Assembly: GCA_016716765.1 (NCBI GenBank)
Contig: JADJVA010000025.1
Span: 868,001 to 932,000, forward strand
Length of the DNA stretch: 64,000 bases
Direction of reading: 5' to 3'
Source of the DNA: Bdellovibrionales bacterium
Lineage (GTDB): Bacteria > Bdellovibrionota > Bdellovibrionia > Bdellovibrionales > UBA1609
This document shows, piece after piece, positions 43,882 to 51,926 of the stretch; position 1 is the stretch's first letter, and every line of letters begins with the position of its first letter. The position numbers were made by a program, and so were the translations under genes. The notes beneath the pieces are model-generated. The model searched no databases and was not told the origin of the DNA. It worked only from the letters and a program-made list of their open reading frames with translations.

Positions 43882-44211
43882 ATGAAAAATTCTGACTTCA
43901 AAAAAAGACTCATTCAGTGTCTCGAACGGTCGAAGGAATCTCATGGATCTCCGTCTCTCAGCAATCTGAGTAAAGAATTTGACCTGCTCGACTGCGACCG
44001 ATGGGACCAGGAAGATGTCGACCTAATGCTTGCGTGGAACTTCTGGGAGGGATGGCTCGACGAAGCCAATCACCATTTTTCTGGATACTATGGGGACATC
44101 GAGAAATCAGATTGGCCATTTCTGGCGACTGTCATAATTGATGCATTGACTAGCGGGAAATCAATTCAGGAGCCAAAGATCCTGAAGCAATTTGACTATC
44201 GAAAGATTTGA
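43882..44211 (+). CDS. Putative immunity protein for the RHS toxin
   Basis: A 109-residue acidic cytoplasmic protein (start ATG 43882; GTG 43879 is in frame) with no signal peptide. It contains an aromatic-rich helical region: DVDLMLAWNFWEGWLDEANHHFSGYYGDIEKSDWPFLA. It begins 20 bases after the RHS stop. Small acidic proteins right behind an RHS gene are usually immunity proteins. Family not recognised. Confidence 0.65.
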   Translation: MKNSDFKKRLIQCLERSKESHGSPSLSNLSKEFDLLDCDRWDQEDVDLMLAWNFWEGWLDEANHHFSGYYGDIEKSDWPFLATVIIDALTSGKSIQEPKILKQFDYRKI

Positions 44212-44259
44212 AAATGGAGGATGCGGTTCGGTTGATCAGGTTTTCCAGACCAGTAAACG

Positions 44260-44307
44260 CACCATGTACTCTGCACCATGTACTCTTGAGCACCATGTAC
44301 TCTTGAA
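44260..44307. repeat. Three near-identical repeats of CACCATGTACTCT
   Basis: CACCATGTACTCTG (44260), CACCATGTACTCTTGAG (44274) and CACCATGTACTCTTGAA (44291) follow each other directly, 14 to 17 bases each. They lie 49 bases downstream of the immunity-like gene in non-coding DNA. Confidence 0.8.
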
Positions 44308-44361
44308 GGCGCATTCGTGCCAAAAAATGTATGAAACTGAACTGAACTAAGTTCCCTGCGG

Positions 44362-44780
44362 TCACAGCTTCCCACAGTGAAAAAAAGTGGAGAAGGAAAA
44401 AATGATTGATGAGCTCAGATGGTGGAAGAAAAATTGATTGAATAAAATGATGACGTCGTAATTTGAAAATATTTTTCCATCAATAAAAAAGGCTCTGATA
44501 CCCATCATCCTTGATGGACCTCTGTGCCAATTCCTCGAACGATCGAGCCACTTTATGATTTCCAGCGAAGAGTCTGGCCTCCGTGCTTCGACATCGAGCC
44601 GCAAGACTTGCTCGAGATCTGATTCCAGTTCTTTTAAAAATGCTTTCACCGCCGGTGGCAGCAACATTGATATCAAAGGATGCTTTGATTCGATGGGTCC
44701 TGAAAGACCTTCGAAAATATCATTCCGAACGTCTGCAATTTTTAGCGTGGACCAGGGGTTTTTTCTTGCTTCTCTTCTTA
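44362..44780 (-). pseudogene. Probable gene relic, minus strand
   Basis: A minus-strand frame from about 44780 to 44362 reads as protein-like sequence (KIADVRNDIFEGLSGPIES, KAFLKELESDLEQVLRLDVE, DSSLEIIKWLDRSRNWHRGP) but has no good start and ends in low-complexity Phe/Ser/His. It could be a decayed transposase or other gene. I cannot name the family. The rest of the 728-base gap 44212-44939 holds only the repeats at 44260-44307 and no gene. Confidence 0.35.
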
Positions 44781-44939
44781 AGGCTGACTACGATTTTTCA
44801 TCCCTGATGGGTCTTTTCTGATTGTCTCGATAAGTGTTGTAACCTATTGAAGACAAAAATGTTCGGACCTGTCAGTTTCTAAACTTCAACTATTTCTGGG
44901 GCAAGATCGTTTTCACAAAATCTGTAAGGAGTATCTTTT

Positions 44940-45512
44940 ATGCAATTGAAATTTTTGGCATTGGGAGTTTTTGTAATTTTGAGCCAGCATGCAAACGCTG
45001 GCATGTACAATCAGGGGGTCGGAGGCCCGAACGAAAAGGAAGCAGGTCAGTACGGGTACGGATTCTACGTTGGCAAAGGATCTGAAAATCCTGACTATTT
45101 TTATTATTTGGAATGCGAGAATGATGCCTTTTCAACCTATCGCAAATTTGATCAGCAGGATGAAGACTACCCAGATGCTTTTGACGATGAGTTACTTATT
45201 GCCGACTCTGATGAATTCAAACAATTGCAAGATCAGAAAGCAAATGGGAAGAAATGTCGAGTTGAATTCCACAAGATAAGCTTAGACGAGCTAAAATCTA
45301 TGCCTACCCTTGCGCATTATCACCCACAAATTGTCAGGACCTTTTTCAAAATCCTAATCCAGTCCACACGGCTCAATCATTGGCATTACTTTTCTGAGCA
45401 ATTAGAGAAGGAATTGACTCAAACTGGCTTAATCGTTGGCAAAGAAGCAGTTCAGTATTTTGTGGGCGACTTTCTGACAGCATTGGCAGGGCTGGAATTT
45501 AGGTACCAGTAA
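44940..45512 (+). CDS. Exported protein of unknown function
   Basis: A 190-residue protein with a signal peptide ending HANA-GMYN and a good ribosome site (AAGGAG, nine bases before ATG). The mature part is Tyr/Gly-rich at first (GQYGYGFYVGKG), then very acidic (DQQDEDYPDAFDDELLIADSDE), then helical; two cysteines may pair. No family recognised. It stands alone between the RHS locus and a toxin-antitoxin remnant. Confidence 0.62.
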   Translation: MQLKFLALGVFVILSQHANAGMYNQGVGGPNEKEAGQYGYGFYVGKGSENPDYFYYLECENDAFSTYRKFDQQDEDYPDAFDDELLIADSDEFKQLQDQKANGKKCRVEFHKISLDELKSMPTLAHYHPQIVRTFFKILIQSTRLNHWHYFSEQLEKELTQTGLIVGKEAVQYFVGDFLTALAGLEFRYQ

Positions 45513-45751
45513 CTGAACTTTTAAACATTGATCTTCGTGAATTGATTGGGATTTATGAGCGTTAGCAGATCAACATGAAACCTCTGGCTGTTTTTGTCTC
45601 GGACGAAAATCGGTCTTGGTTTCAAAATGATAAAAATGTTCGAAGGTGCGTGGCTTGGCTGTCGGTTCTGCAAGCGACAACGTGAAGTGGATCCAGAGAC
45701 ATGAGATAGCGGTCCCATGTTCCCCCGACCGAAAAGAGCCAAGTTTATACT

Positions 45752-46195
45752 TTATAAAGAAATCCGTGGCAAAGAATGAGTCGCTTCATTTTCTCTGTCG
45801 ATATACAAATTTTGGAATGCTTCCATAAATCTAGCCGGTTTTGTTCCGATGGATTCAAGCATCTTGAGACGCAGAATTTTTTCGGTGGAATCTGACATTT
45901 TTGTCGATTTATCATCACACTTTTCCCACTGCTTTATCACTGGGTGAGTGACTTCAAGTAATTTTCCAAACTCGCGCAACGTCATTCCCAAGTGATTTCT
46001 TAGAAAAAAAACTTGTCTTCCAGTCAGCGGATTTGTGTTCTCATCTGAGCAGATTTCGGAAATAACCTTTGCGGCCAAACTCTTGTAGTTAATGATCGGC
46101 TCAATACTCCCACGAATTTTTCTAGCAGGAACATCGTGCAGTGCAACAGGGAAGCCAAAGCCGTTAAAAATGTATTTTTTAATTTTCATCTGCAT
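45752..46195 (-). CDS. MqsA/HigA-like HTH antitoxin
   Basis: A 147-residue protein with a C-terminal helix-turn-helix: LTGRQVFFLRNHLGMTLREFGKLLEVTHPVIKQWEKC, the pattern of MqsA/YgiT-type antitoxins. No zinc-ribbon cysteine pairs are visible in the N-terminal half, unlike true MqsA. It follows the DUF4258 gene by ten bases in the same direction, the usual toxin-then-antitoxin order for this type, and probably represses the pair's promoter. Confidence 0.72.
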   Translation of the reverse strand: MQMKIKKYIFNGFGFPVALHDVPARKIRGSIEPIINYKSLAAKVISEICSDENTNPLTGRQVFFLRNHLGMTLREFGKLLEVTHPVIKQWEKCDDKSTKMSDSTEKILRLKMLESIGTKPARFMEAFQNLYIDRENEATHSLPRISL

Positions 46196-46205
46196 TCTCC
46201 GCTAG

Positions 46206-46531
46206 CTATTTAGCCAAATCAATAACAGTAACAATCAACAATCCAGAATTCTTGTCCAAGGACACGGCCACTCGCAGTTCTCTTGCATCGACGGTTTTAC
46301 CCCGAATTGAATAATTCCAACATTTGTGCTCAGTCTTGTATTCATCCTTGCGCTTTTCGTGGTGTCCCCTTGCAATCGCTTGTTCCATCTCTAAGACGGT
46401 TACCTCGCGTTGATCTAATCTCAATTTCGCATGGTCAACCGGCGTGTATAACTGCCTTCTGCCACGGCCTTTCTAGCAATGGCGAGAATATTTGGGTTCT
46501 TAGGTGGTCGTACTCGCGGCTTTTTTCCCAT
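46206..46531 (-). pseudogene. DUF4258 toxin-like gene with a one-base frameshift
   Basis: The C-terminal 72 residues (from TTG 46424) are DUF4258-like: LRLDQREVTVLEMEQAIARG, HHEKRKDEYKTEHKCWNYSI, RGKTVDARELRVAVSLDKNS, ending VIDLAK. The N-terminal part of the family (MGKKPRVRPPKNPNILAIAR, then KAVAEGSYT) is in another frame from ATG 46531. The two parts join near 46443-46450 if one base is restored; the total of 326 bases is one short of 109 codons. Related small proteins pair with MqsA-like antitoxins. As read, the toxin would be cut off, so it is decayed or a sequence error. Confidence 0.7.
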
Positions 46532-46613
46532 CTCTAGTTTATGGTAATTCAGTTACCAACACTTGTCAATTGGTCTTTTGGACCGTCGTTAAGAGCACGG
46601 AGACCCTCTAAAC

Positions 46614-46675
46614 TCACAATTTGATGAAGTGCCGGCTGCGAGCTGTGTTAAGAAAGCCGGCACCTCAAATTGTGA
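46614..46675. terminator. Long hairpin between DUF4143 gene and TA locus
   Basis: An imperfect inverted repeat with arms 46614-46637 and 46655-46675. CACAATTTGA pairs with TCAAATTGTG, and GTGCCGGCT with AGCCGGCAC, around a 17-base loop. It begins five bases beyond the stop of the minus-strand ATPase gene, the right place for a terminator. There is no long T run. A REP-like mobile hairpin is the alternative. Confidence 0.55.
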
Positions 46676-46679
46676 ATTC

Positions 46680-47804
46680 TTAAAAATCCATTTTTTCTAA
46701 CCATCTACTGGCTTGCAAAACCTGAATGCCGGTTTTTAGCGTGAAATTGCGGTCTAGGTTTTTAACAAGTATTATTTTGGAGATTACCCCAAGTCCCTTT
46801 TCGAAAATGTGAAAAGAATTTTCAAGGTTCTTATCTGAAAGTTTGACTTCAACCATCATTAAGGGACGTTTCTCGTGACAGATCAGGAAATCTACTTCAT
46901 TTTGGTTCTTATTTCTAAGGAAATGCAAGGAATAGTCTTCACCCAAAACGTCTTTCCGATAGAGGATTTCTTTGTAAATAGACAGCGCAACTAAGTTCTC
47001 AAATCGTGCCCCTTCATTGACGACTCTTGGAATATCGAAAAAATAGTATTTGGGGGCTTTGCTGACGGCACGATTTATTTTTTTAGAATAGGGGGTCACC
47101 CTAAAAAATACATAGGAGTTTTCCAGCTCGTCAAACCACCGTTTTACTGTCTTATCATCAGTGCCGAGATCTTCCCTCAGAGAGTTGTAGCTGATAAGGC
47201 TTCCAACTCGTTCGGCCATGAGTTCCACCAATAGTTCTATTGAACGTATACTTTTAATGGAACCGCTCTCGAGTAGATCTTGTCGCAAAATAATATCTAG
47301 GTGAGAGCTCCTCCATCTTCTGTATTCACGAACATCGTTTGATAAAAGAGGCTCGGGAAATCCACTTAACTGAAAAATTGACTCTAAGGCCTTCTGAGGC
47401 TCAGCATGAGAGACTTCTACAAGTTCCTTCACATCTAAGGGAAGAAGTCGGAATTGGTAATATCGCCCAGCCAACGAATCTCCAACTTTCTTATAAGTGT
47501 CGATACGGGCGCTACCAGTGACCAAGATTGGATGGATAGCGGTTCGAGTGTCGAAATGGCCTTTGAGCCATCGTTTCCATTGGCGCATCTTGTGAAGTTC
47601 ATCGAGAATCAGAGGTCGGTAGCTAAAATCAACGTCACTTTGATGAATTCTTTTTCGATCTTGAGGGTTGTCATAATTGTAATAATCAAAATCTCTCAGT
47701 AGAGCCTTAGACAGAGTTGTTTTTCCAACTTGCCGTGGTCCTGTGATGATCACAATTTTTTTAGAAAGATCCTTTAGAAGAGCTGCTTTTAAATATCTAT
47801 CCAT
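46680..47804 (-). CDS. DUF4143-type AAA+ ATP-binding protein
   Basis: A 374-residue protein: P-loop GPRQVGKTT (residues 22-30), Walker B LILDELHKMRQW (~65-76), sensor LVTGSARID, then a winged-helix region (RSIELLVELMAERVGSLISYNSLREDLGTDDKTVKRWFDELE). It ends in a DUF4143 domain with nuclease-like features (NQNEVDFLICHEKRPLMMVEVKLSD, compare the D-x-K and E-x-K of PD-(D/E)XK folds). Such ATPases are common stand-alone genes in bacteria, of unclear function. Two palindromes lie just upstream of the start. Confidence 0.86.
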   Translation of the reverse strand: MDRYLKAALLKDLSKKIVIITGPRQVGKTTLSKALLRDFDYYNYDNPQDRKRIHQSDVDFSYRPLILDELHKMRQWKRWLKGHFDTRTAIHPILVTGSARIDTYKKVGDSLAGRYYQFRLLPLDVKELVEVSHAEPQKALESIFQLSGFPEPLLSNDVREYRRWRSSHLDIILRQDLLESGSIKSIRSIELLVELMAERVGSLISYNSLREDLGTDDKTVKRWFDELENSYVFFRVTPYSKKINRAVSKAPKYYFFDIPRVVNEGARFENLVALSIYKEILYRKDVLGEDYSLHFLRNKNQNEVDFLICHEKRPLMMVEVKLSDKNLENSFHIFEKGLGVISKIILVKNLDRNFTLKTGIQVLQASRWLEKMDF

Positions 47805-47807
47805 AAT

Positions 47808-47870
47808 GACTTTTTCGGTCTAAATACCGAAAAAGTCAAGTCCAGTTCGGTTTGTACACCGAAAAAGTCG
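47808..47870 (-). promoter_or_regulatory. Paired palindromic operator upstream of the DUF4143 ATPase
   Basis: Palindrome 1: GACTTTTTCGGT (47808-47819), six bases, ACCGAAAAAGTC (47826-47837), perfect over 12 bases. Palindrome 2: TTCGGT (47846-47851), six bases, ACCGAA (47858-47863), followed by the same AAAGTCG tail to 47870. Both share TTCGGT-N6-ACCGAA with centres 32 bases apart, about three helical turns. They lie 4-66 bases upstream of ATG 47804, so a dimeric repressor, perhaps the ATPase's own winged helix, may bind here. Confidence 0.65.
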
Positions 47871-47957
47871 AAATACTCTCAAGTGTGCAATTCGTGAAGG
47901 GATTTTTGAAGGCTCTAAACCAAGTTACGATAGAATCCTTCTCTCACACGAGGCCAT

Positions 47958-49193
47958 TTATTTTTCGGGGCTAAACTGATCTTGAATATTCTGAAAGAGC
48001 TCTGATCGTGACTTCAAAATAGTCGCGGCGATTTTAATCTGACCCATAAAGTTGGGATGAAAACAATCGTTGCCGACATCCTGAGACAGGAACTCGATTT
48101 CGCTTGAGGCATCTATAAAATGCAGTCGAATTCCAAGTTTGAATAGCTGAGGCTGATATTCCGAGGTAGTTTCGGCTTGAGCTTCAAGGTAGGATTTATA
48201 GATATCTTTTAAATGTTGGATCTTTTTGCTGTCAGTGATATCCACTCCTAATATGGCGGGACACATACCAATCAAGCCTTTCGCGGTTTTCTCAAAAATT
48301 TCGTTGGCCCATTTTTCAGAAATAGTCTGAGCGTTGCTGTTCTTTTTCAGACTCAAATTCATGTCTAAATGTGGTTTGCGAAAGTCTAAACAGCGCCGTT
48401 GCGCAGTTGAAATGTTCACTGTTTTATTCAAAATTTTCTGACTCGTGAGAACCTTAACAGCATCTAAATTCGCAATGACAAAGAAGTCGGTTCCCCGTGT
48501 TGCTGGGACCATCTGGGCAATGGCTTCGTAGGAGAGCCTTAACTGTGTTAGGTAATCTTGCTTTAGTTCTTCTACCGATTTTTCAAAGATGCTGGGATGG
48601 CACATGTTGTTCGCATTGAAAGAAGAAAAAATGACATCGGGAAGTTGGAAATGACCAAACCGAGCTTTAAGCACGTTCATCAAATCCTGTAACTGAGGAA
48701 TCATTTTTTCAATTCGCGGCCCATCTTCGGCCAGATTGATTATTTGATCGCTCCCTGCTCCTAAAATGTCTGCGATGATTTGCCCAAAAGAGAGCAGATG
48801 TGAATCAACAAAGGTATCATGAACGGGTCGACCGGGACTGTTGGTTTGGCCATAGCTGACAATATTAAAGATGCTTTTTATGAGGCCTTGGACAATGAGA
48901 CTGGAGAACGTGGCTTCGATGTTGGGACTTGCAATCGCACCGGTCGCAACGCTGTCGCCTATGATTCCAATTATTGGCCCTTTGGTCAATTTTGGGTGGT
49001 GTCTTGAAACATAGATATGAGCGAATTCGGAAGGTGAACGCAGCATTAACTGAAGAGAGGTATCAACATTCATCGGTTCACTGGTGGTGCAAGGTACCTC
49101 TCTATACTCTGCTGCGTTGGTGGCCTGGACCATGTAAAAAATAAGTAGGCTCAGGCAAGTTGTGGCAACAATGGATGGGAATTTGGAATTCAT
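47958..49193 (-). CDS. Exported SGNH/GDSL-type hydrolase
   Basis: 411 residues from ATG 49193 (GGAG lies upstream within the longer frame, so the earlier TTG is rejected). Signal peptide TCLSLLIFYMVQATNAA. SGNH block I is IIGIIGDSVATG with nucleophile Ser81. Block V is DCFHPNFMGQ near residue 385, giving the Asp-x2-His pair. It is longer than typical GDSL esterases because of insertions around residues 110-150 and 260-330. Likely an esterase or phospholipase in the periplasm or outside; substrate unknown. Confidence 0.75.
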   Translation of the reverse strand: MNSKFPSIVATTCLSLLIFYMVQATNAAEYREVPCTTSEPMNVDTSLQLMLRSPSEFAHIYVSRHHPKLTKGPIIGIIGDSVATGAIASPNIEATFSSLIVQGLIKSIFNIVSYGQTNSPGRPVHDTFVDSHLLSFGQIIADILGAGSDQIINLAEDGPRIEKMIPQLQDLMNVLKARFGHFQLPDVIFSSFNANNMCHPSIFEKSVEELKQDYLTQLRLSYEAIAQMVPATRGTDFFVIANLDAVKVLTSQKILNKTVNISTAQRRCLDFRKPHLDMNLSLKKNSNAQTISEKWANEIFEKTAKGLIGMCPAILGVDITDSKKIQHLKDIYKSYLEAQAETTSEYQPQLFKLGIRLHFIDASSEIEFLSQDVGNDCFHPNFMGQIKIAATILKSRSELFQNIQDQFSPEK

Positions 49194-49321
49194 GTGAGGT
49201 CTCCGCAAAAGCAGAGATGCGATGCAAGACCTGAGCCAGTCGTCAAAAGAGTGTAATTCCTGAGGCAGCCTCCTCTGAGGTCAACGGTCGCCTTACTTAG
49301 TCTACACTACAGTCAGAAACA

Positions 49322-49361
49322 ACTCGACCGCCACATCTGATAAGAGGTGTGGCGGTCGAGT
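49322..49361 (-). terminator. Strong hairpin terminator downstream of the GWAC-repeat gene
   Basis: Arms 49322-49338 and 49345-49361 (ACTCGACCGCCACATCT with AGGTGTGGCGGTCGAGT) pair over 17 bases with one wobble pair and a six-base loop. On the minus strand it follows the stop at 49398 and is followed by TTGTTTCTG, a weak T-rich stretch. Confidence 0.72.
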
Positions 49362-49397
49362 AACGATACATAATACATAATACGCAATACAAGATCA

Positions 49398-50687
49398 TTA
49401 CTTAGTTGGGCGGAGTAAAATCGTGCCGTGGCTGGCGCTTTCCCCTCCATCAACGTTGGCTGTTAGATTGAAGGCTCGGTGAGTAAAGCTAATGTCCCAG
49501 TAGTAGTGTGTTTCGTTGCTCGCTTTTGTAAAGCAGGCCCGTGTCGTGACCACATAAGAGTCACCACTGCCGGCTGATGTTCTATTCGATTGTCCGACAT
49601 CATGGCAGCCGTTGCCTGTCACTGTGATATCAACTTTCTGTTCAAGAAAGGAGGGGATGAGTCCGTCATTTGATGAAGAGGAGTTAATCGAAAAGCGAGC
49701 ACTACCAGAGTCTGCAGAATTGAGAGTTGCGCTATGGTTCCAAGTGCTTCCTCCTGGTCCAGTCCATGAAGGATCGAGTTTAGCCGTGAAGGGAAGATTT
49801 GGGCGGTCTTCAAGTTTCTTCTCCAACGGAAATTCGCCAATGAGGTAGCCTTGTTGGCCCCCGGATGAGGCAACGGCTTTCACTTTCGAACCCGAAGCTG
49901 CAACGAATAGGACGGAATTAATTTGTATGCTAAATCCGTGATTGATGGTAGAAGATCCGCAAGCAGCTTTAACGCCAAGTCCTGCTGCTGCGTTAGCTGT
50001 GCCTGACCCGAGCTTATAGCCTGTGTCTGAAACAATATCCACATTGACAGGCTGATCTGTTCCCGTCAAACAAGCCCATCCAGTCGCCGTGGCAGAACCG
50101 TCGCTAGCGTAAGTGACAGCATCCAAATAGCCAGCCATTGTTGGGGTCACGGGCTCAGATGGAACAGCTGTGATGATGAGATTGGGTTCTAAAGGTATGG
50201 CGGTACCGTTGAGCCTGACATAGGGTTCTTTGCCTTCATAAATGTTGCGATAAGCAGCTGAAATTTCGAATGAGAATCCGTGATTGTAGTTTGTCGAATT
50301 ACAAGCCACTTTCACTGCGTTTTCCCGAACGCTGTCGGCTGTTGTCGTGCCAAATGATCCATCAGCTGCGCCAATCTCAATAACGGCGGGAGAATCGCTG
50401 CCCACAACACAGGCCCAACCGCTGAGTACAAGCGTTGATCCCGTGTCAACCAAGCGTTCGACATTTCCAATGACAGCCCCATCATTTGCAAAGAATGATT
50501 CTCCAGTGGCGACAGGAGTGGAGGGCGAGTCGTTCTTTCTCAAGGCATTAAAATCACCACAATTGGAATAGAATAGAGAAATTATTGCAGCAGCCAGAAT
50601 GAGGCCGCTCAGATGGACAAGTTTCTTCTTTCGATATTTACTTAATATTTTACCCAAGCGATCTGAGCGTACTTTATCAAAAGCCAT
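49398..50687 (-). CDS. Membrane-anchored protein with two GWAC-type repeats
   Basis: A 429-residue protein. After a basic start, a hydrophobic helix ends in LFYSNCGD, a possible lipobox. Two similar beta-rich modules follow: LVLSGWACVVGSDSPAVIEIG with VACNSTNYNHGFSFEI, and ATATGWACLTGTDQPVNVDI with AACGSSTINHGFSIQI. Each has a Cys pair and the G-W-A-C and H-G-F-S landmarks seen in secreted bacterial proteins with bound calcium- or sugar-related domains. The C-terminal ~130 residues form another beta domain (CHDVG, TRACF). Function unknown; probably on the cell surface. Confidence 0.65.
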   Translation of the reverse strand: MAFDKVRSDRLGKILSKYRKKKLVHLSGLILAAAIISLFYSNCGDFNALRKNDSPSTPVATGESFFANDGAVIGNVERLVDTGSTLVLSGWACVVGSDSPAVIEIGAADGSFGTTTADSVRENAVKVACNSTNYNHGFSFEISAAYRNIYEGKEPYVRLNGTAIPLEPNLIITAVPSEPVTPTMAGYLDAVTYASDGSATATGWACLTGTDQPVNVDIVSDTGYKLGSGTANAAAGLGVKAACGSSTINHGFSIQINSVLFVAASGSKVKAVASSGGQQGYLIGEFPLEKKLEDRPNLPFTAKLDPSWTGPGGSTWNHSATLNSADSGSARFSINSSSSNDGLIPSFLEQKVDITVTGNGCHDVGQSNRTSAGSGDSYVVTTRACFTKASNETHYYWDISFTHRAFNLTANVDGGESASHGTILLRPTK

Positions 50688-51032
50688 ATGGATCCCCTAT
50701 TATATTAATCCCGTCCTTTCGATGCTCAGCCCCCGGAAGTTTCAGAGCATCTTGAAGCGGGAAACAGTTATTGATTTGACAAAAAATAAGCCTCGAGCAA
50801 ATTTTGAACTCAGTGGGACTTAGTGCATGGGCTGGTCCAGACCCTGTGTGCTCCAAGTATGTAAATTTCCTTAATTTGAAAATGAAATGAAATTTGAAAT
50901 TGTGACAGATGTTAAGAAAATGGGCGTTTTCAAGTGTGCACCAAGGCCGCGGAAATCTCTCTCGATTTGTATCAAATTGTGACGTTCCATTCCGGCACAA
51001 CGAAATGAATGAGAGGACGGCTGAGGAACCTC
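50688..51032. other. Intergenic region, nothing recognised
   Basis: This 345-base AT-rich gap between the GWAC-repeat gene and the MNT/HEPN pair contains short A/T-rich direct repeats (AAATGAAATGAAATTTGAAA around 50880-50900) but no gene, hairpin or promoter I can support. Confidence 0.5.
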
Positions 51033-51353
51033 TCAGTAAATAGAAATCTGCACGGAATTATTCCTGATGTGTTCCTGGAATTTCTCGTCAAGTGAGTCAT
51101 AGTCTGAAAGATCAATTTTGTAAGGAATATCACTATCGGCGAAAATGTCTTCAAGGGCGCCAAACCAAGCACGATCTAATTTTCCTTCTTTTGGTGTATG
51201 GATGCTGATATCCAAATCTGAATAAGGTTTGTGGTCCCCTCGGTGGCGACTACCGAAGAAATAAACGGTACTTCCCTTATTCAAAAATCTTTCAAGGTTC
51301 TTCTTAATGAAAGACCACTCCTCACTCTTGAGACCGACGATGGGAGGCTTCAC
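51033..51353 (-). CDS. mntA: MNT-type nucleotidyltransferase antitoxin
   Basis: A 106-residue minimal nucleotidyltransferase with FGSRHRGDHKPYSDLDI (residues 33-49): the GS-x10-D-x-D motif with catalytic Asp46 and Asp48, and a third acidic site in KIDLSDYD. MntA antitoxins AMPylate their HEPN partner. It overlaps the HEPN gene by four bases, the normal arrangement of a type VII toxin-antitoxin pair. Confidence 0.85.
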   Translation of the reverse strand: MKPPIVGLKSEEWSFIKKNLERFLNKGSTVYFFGSRHRGDHKPYSDLDISIHTPKEGKLDRAWFGALEDIFADSDIPYKIDLSDYDSLDEKFQEHIRNNSVQISIY

Positions 51354-51704
51354 GACTTCAGGACCCTTTCAAGTTGGGACTGAAGGAATTCGACTTCTGG
51401 TAAAAATTCCTTTGCTGTTTCATAAACCTCTTCAGCGACTTTTTCAGAGTAAATATGGTTCGTTTTATTGCGGCTTCTGTGAAACTCAAACCACTGTTCG
51501 ACTGACTGAATGAATCTCTGTTTTCCGGCCTCTCTAAAAAGATTTCTAATATTCGATTCATCGAGGTTTTGGTTCCAAGAGAAGTATCTTTTTAGAGTTT
51601 TCCAAGAAAGCAAGCTTCCCCCGAGAAATTCGACGGTCGAATTTCTGGACGATGGTCGCAAGGATCGGATCTCTGTTTTTAGGATAAGAATTTGTACCAT
51701 CCAT
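51350..51704 (-). pseudogene. hepT: HEPN-domain toxin (HepT-like), disrupted by a 7-bp insertion
   Basis: The C-terminal ~90 residues are HEPN-like: LLSWKTLKRYF, NIRNLFREAGKQRFI and the RNase motif R-N-K-T-N-H in FHRSRNKTNHIYSEKVAEEVYETAKEF. The expected upstream residues (NSYPKNRDPILATIVQKF) start at ATG 51704 in another frame. Removing seven bases at about 51632-51638 restores QKFEFLGGSLLSWKTLK, the usual family sequence. The frame as it stands can still be read from ATG 51700 (MVQILILKTEIR) or further upstream, which would replace the first helix. The toxin is therefore probably damaged while the catalytic helices remain. Confidence 0.65.
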
Positions 51705-51836
51705 CGGGCTAGTTTACTCCCCCAATCCTGTGGGAGCAAGTTCCTCGCAGATCAAATCCCCAGTGCCAGACGGTGAGTTTTGACTCTCGGACACATGGAC
51801 CGTCAGACGCATTGGCGGTTGTGCGCATGGACGTCT

Positions 51837-51867
51837 GTGTGCTTGGACGCCAGGCGTCCAAGCGCAC
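51837..51867. other. 31-base hairpin upstream of the glycosyltransferase gene
   Basis: GCTTGGACG (51841-51849) and CGTCCAAGC (51855-51863) pair perfectly around five bases, and flanking GTGT and GCAC extend the stem to 13 pairs. It is in the leader of the gene at 51927, about 60 bases before the start, in a GC-rich patch rich in GGACG/CGTCC words. It could act as a terminator or attenuator, or be a relic of a mobile repeat. Confidence 0.5.
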
Positions 51868-51926
51868 AGGTCTCCAAGTGCTCGGCCTGGCGCTCTCACT
51901 GGAGTTGCGGTAAGAGTAACTGCAAT

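Noticed and set aside
44555..44821. Plus-strand frames of 74-88 codons
   Set aside because: Serine/arginine-rich shadows of the minus-strand relic, which reads more like a real protein.
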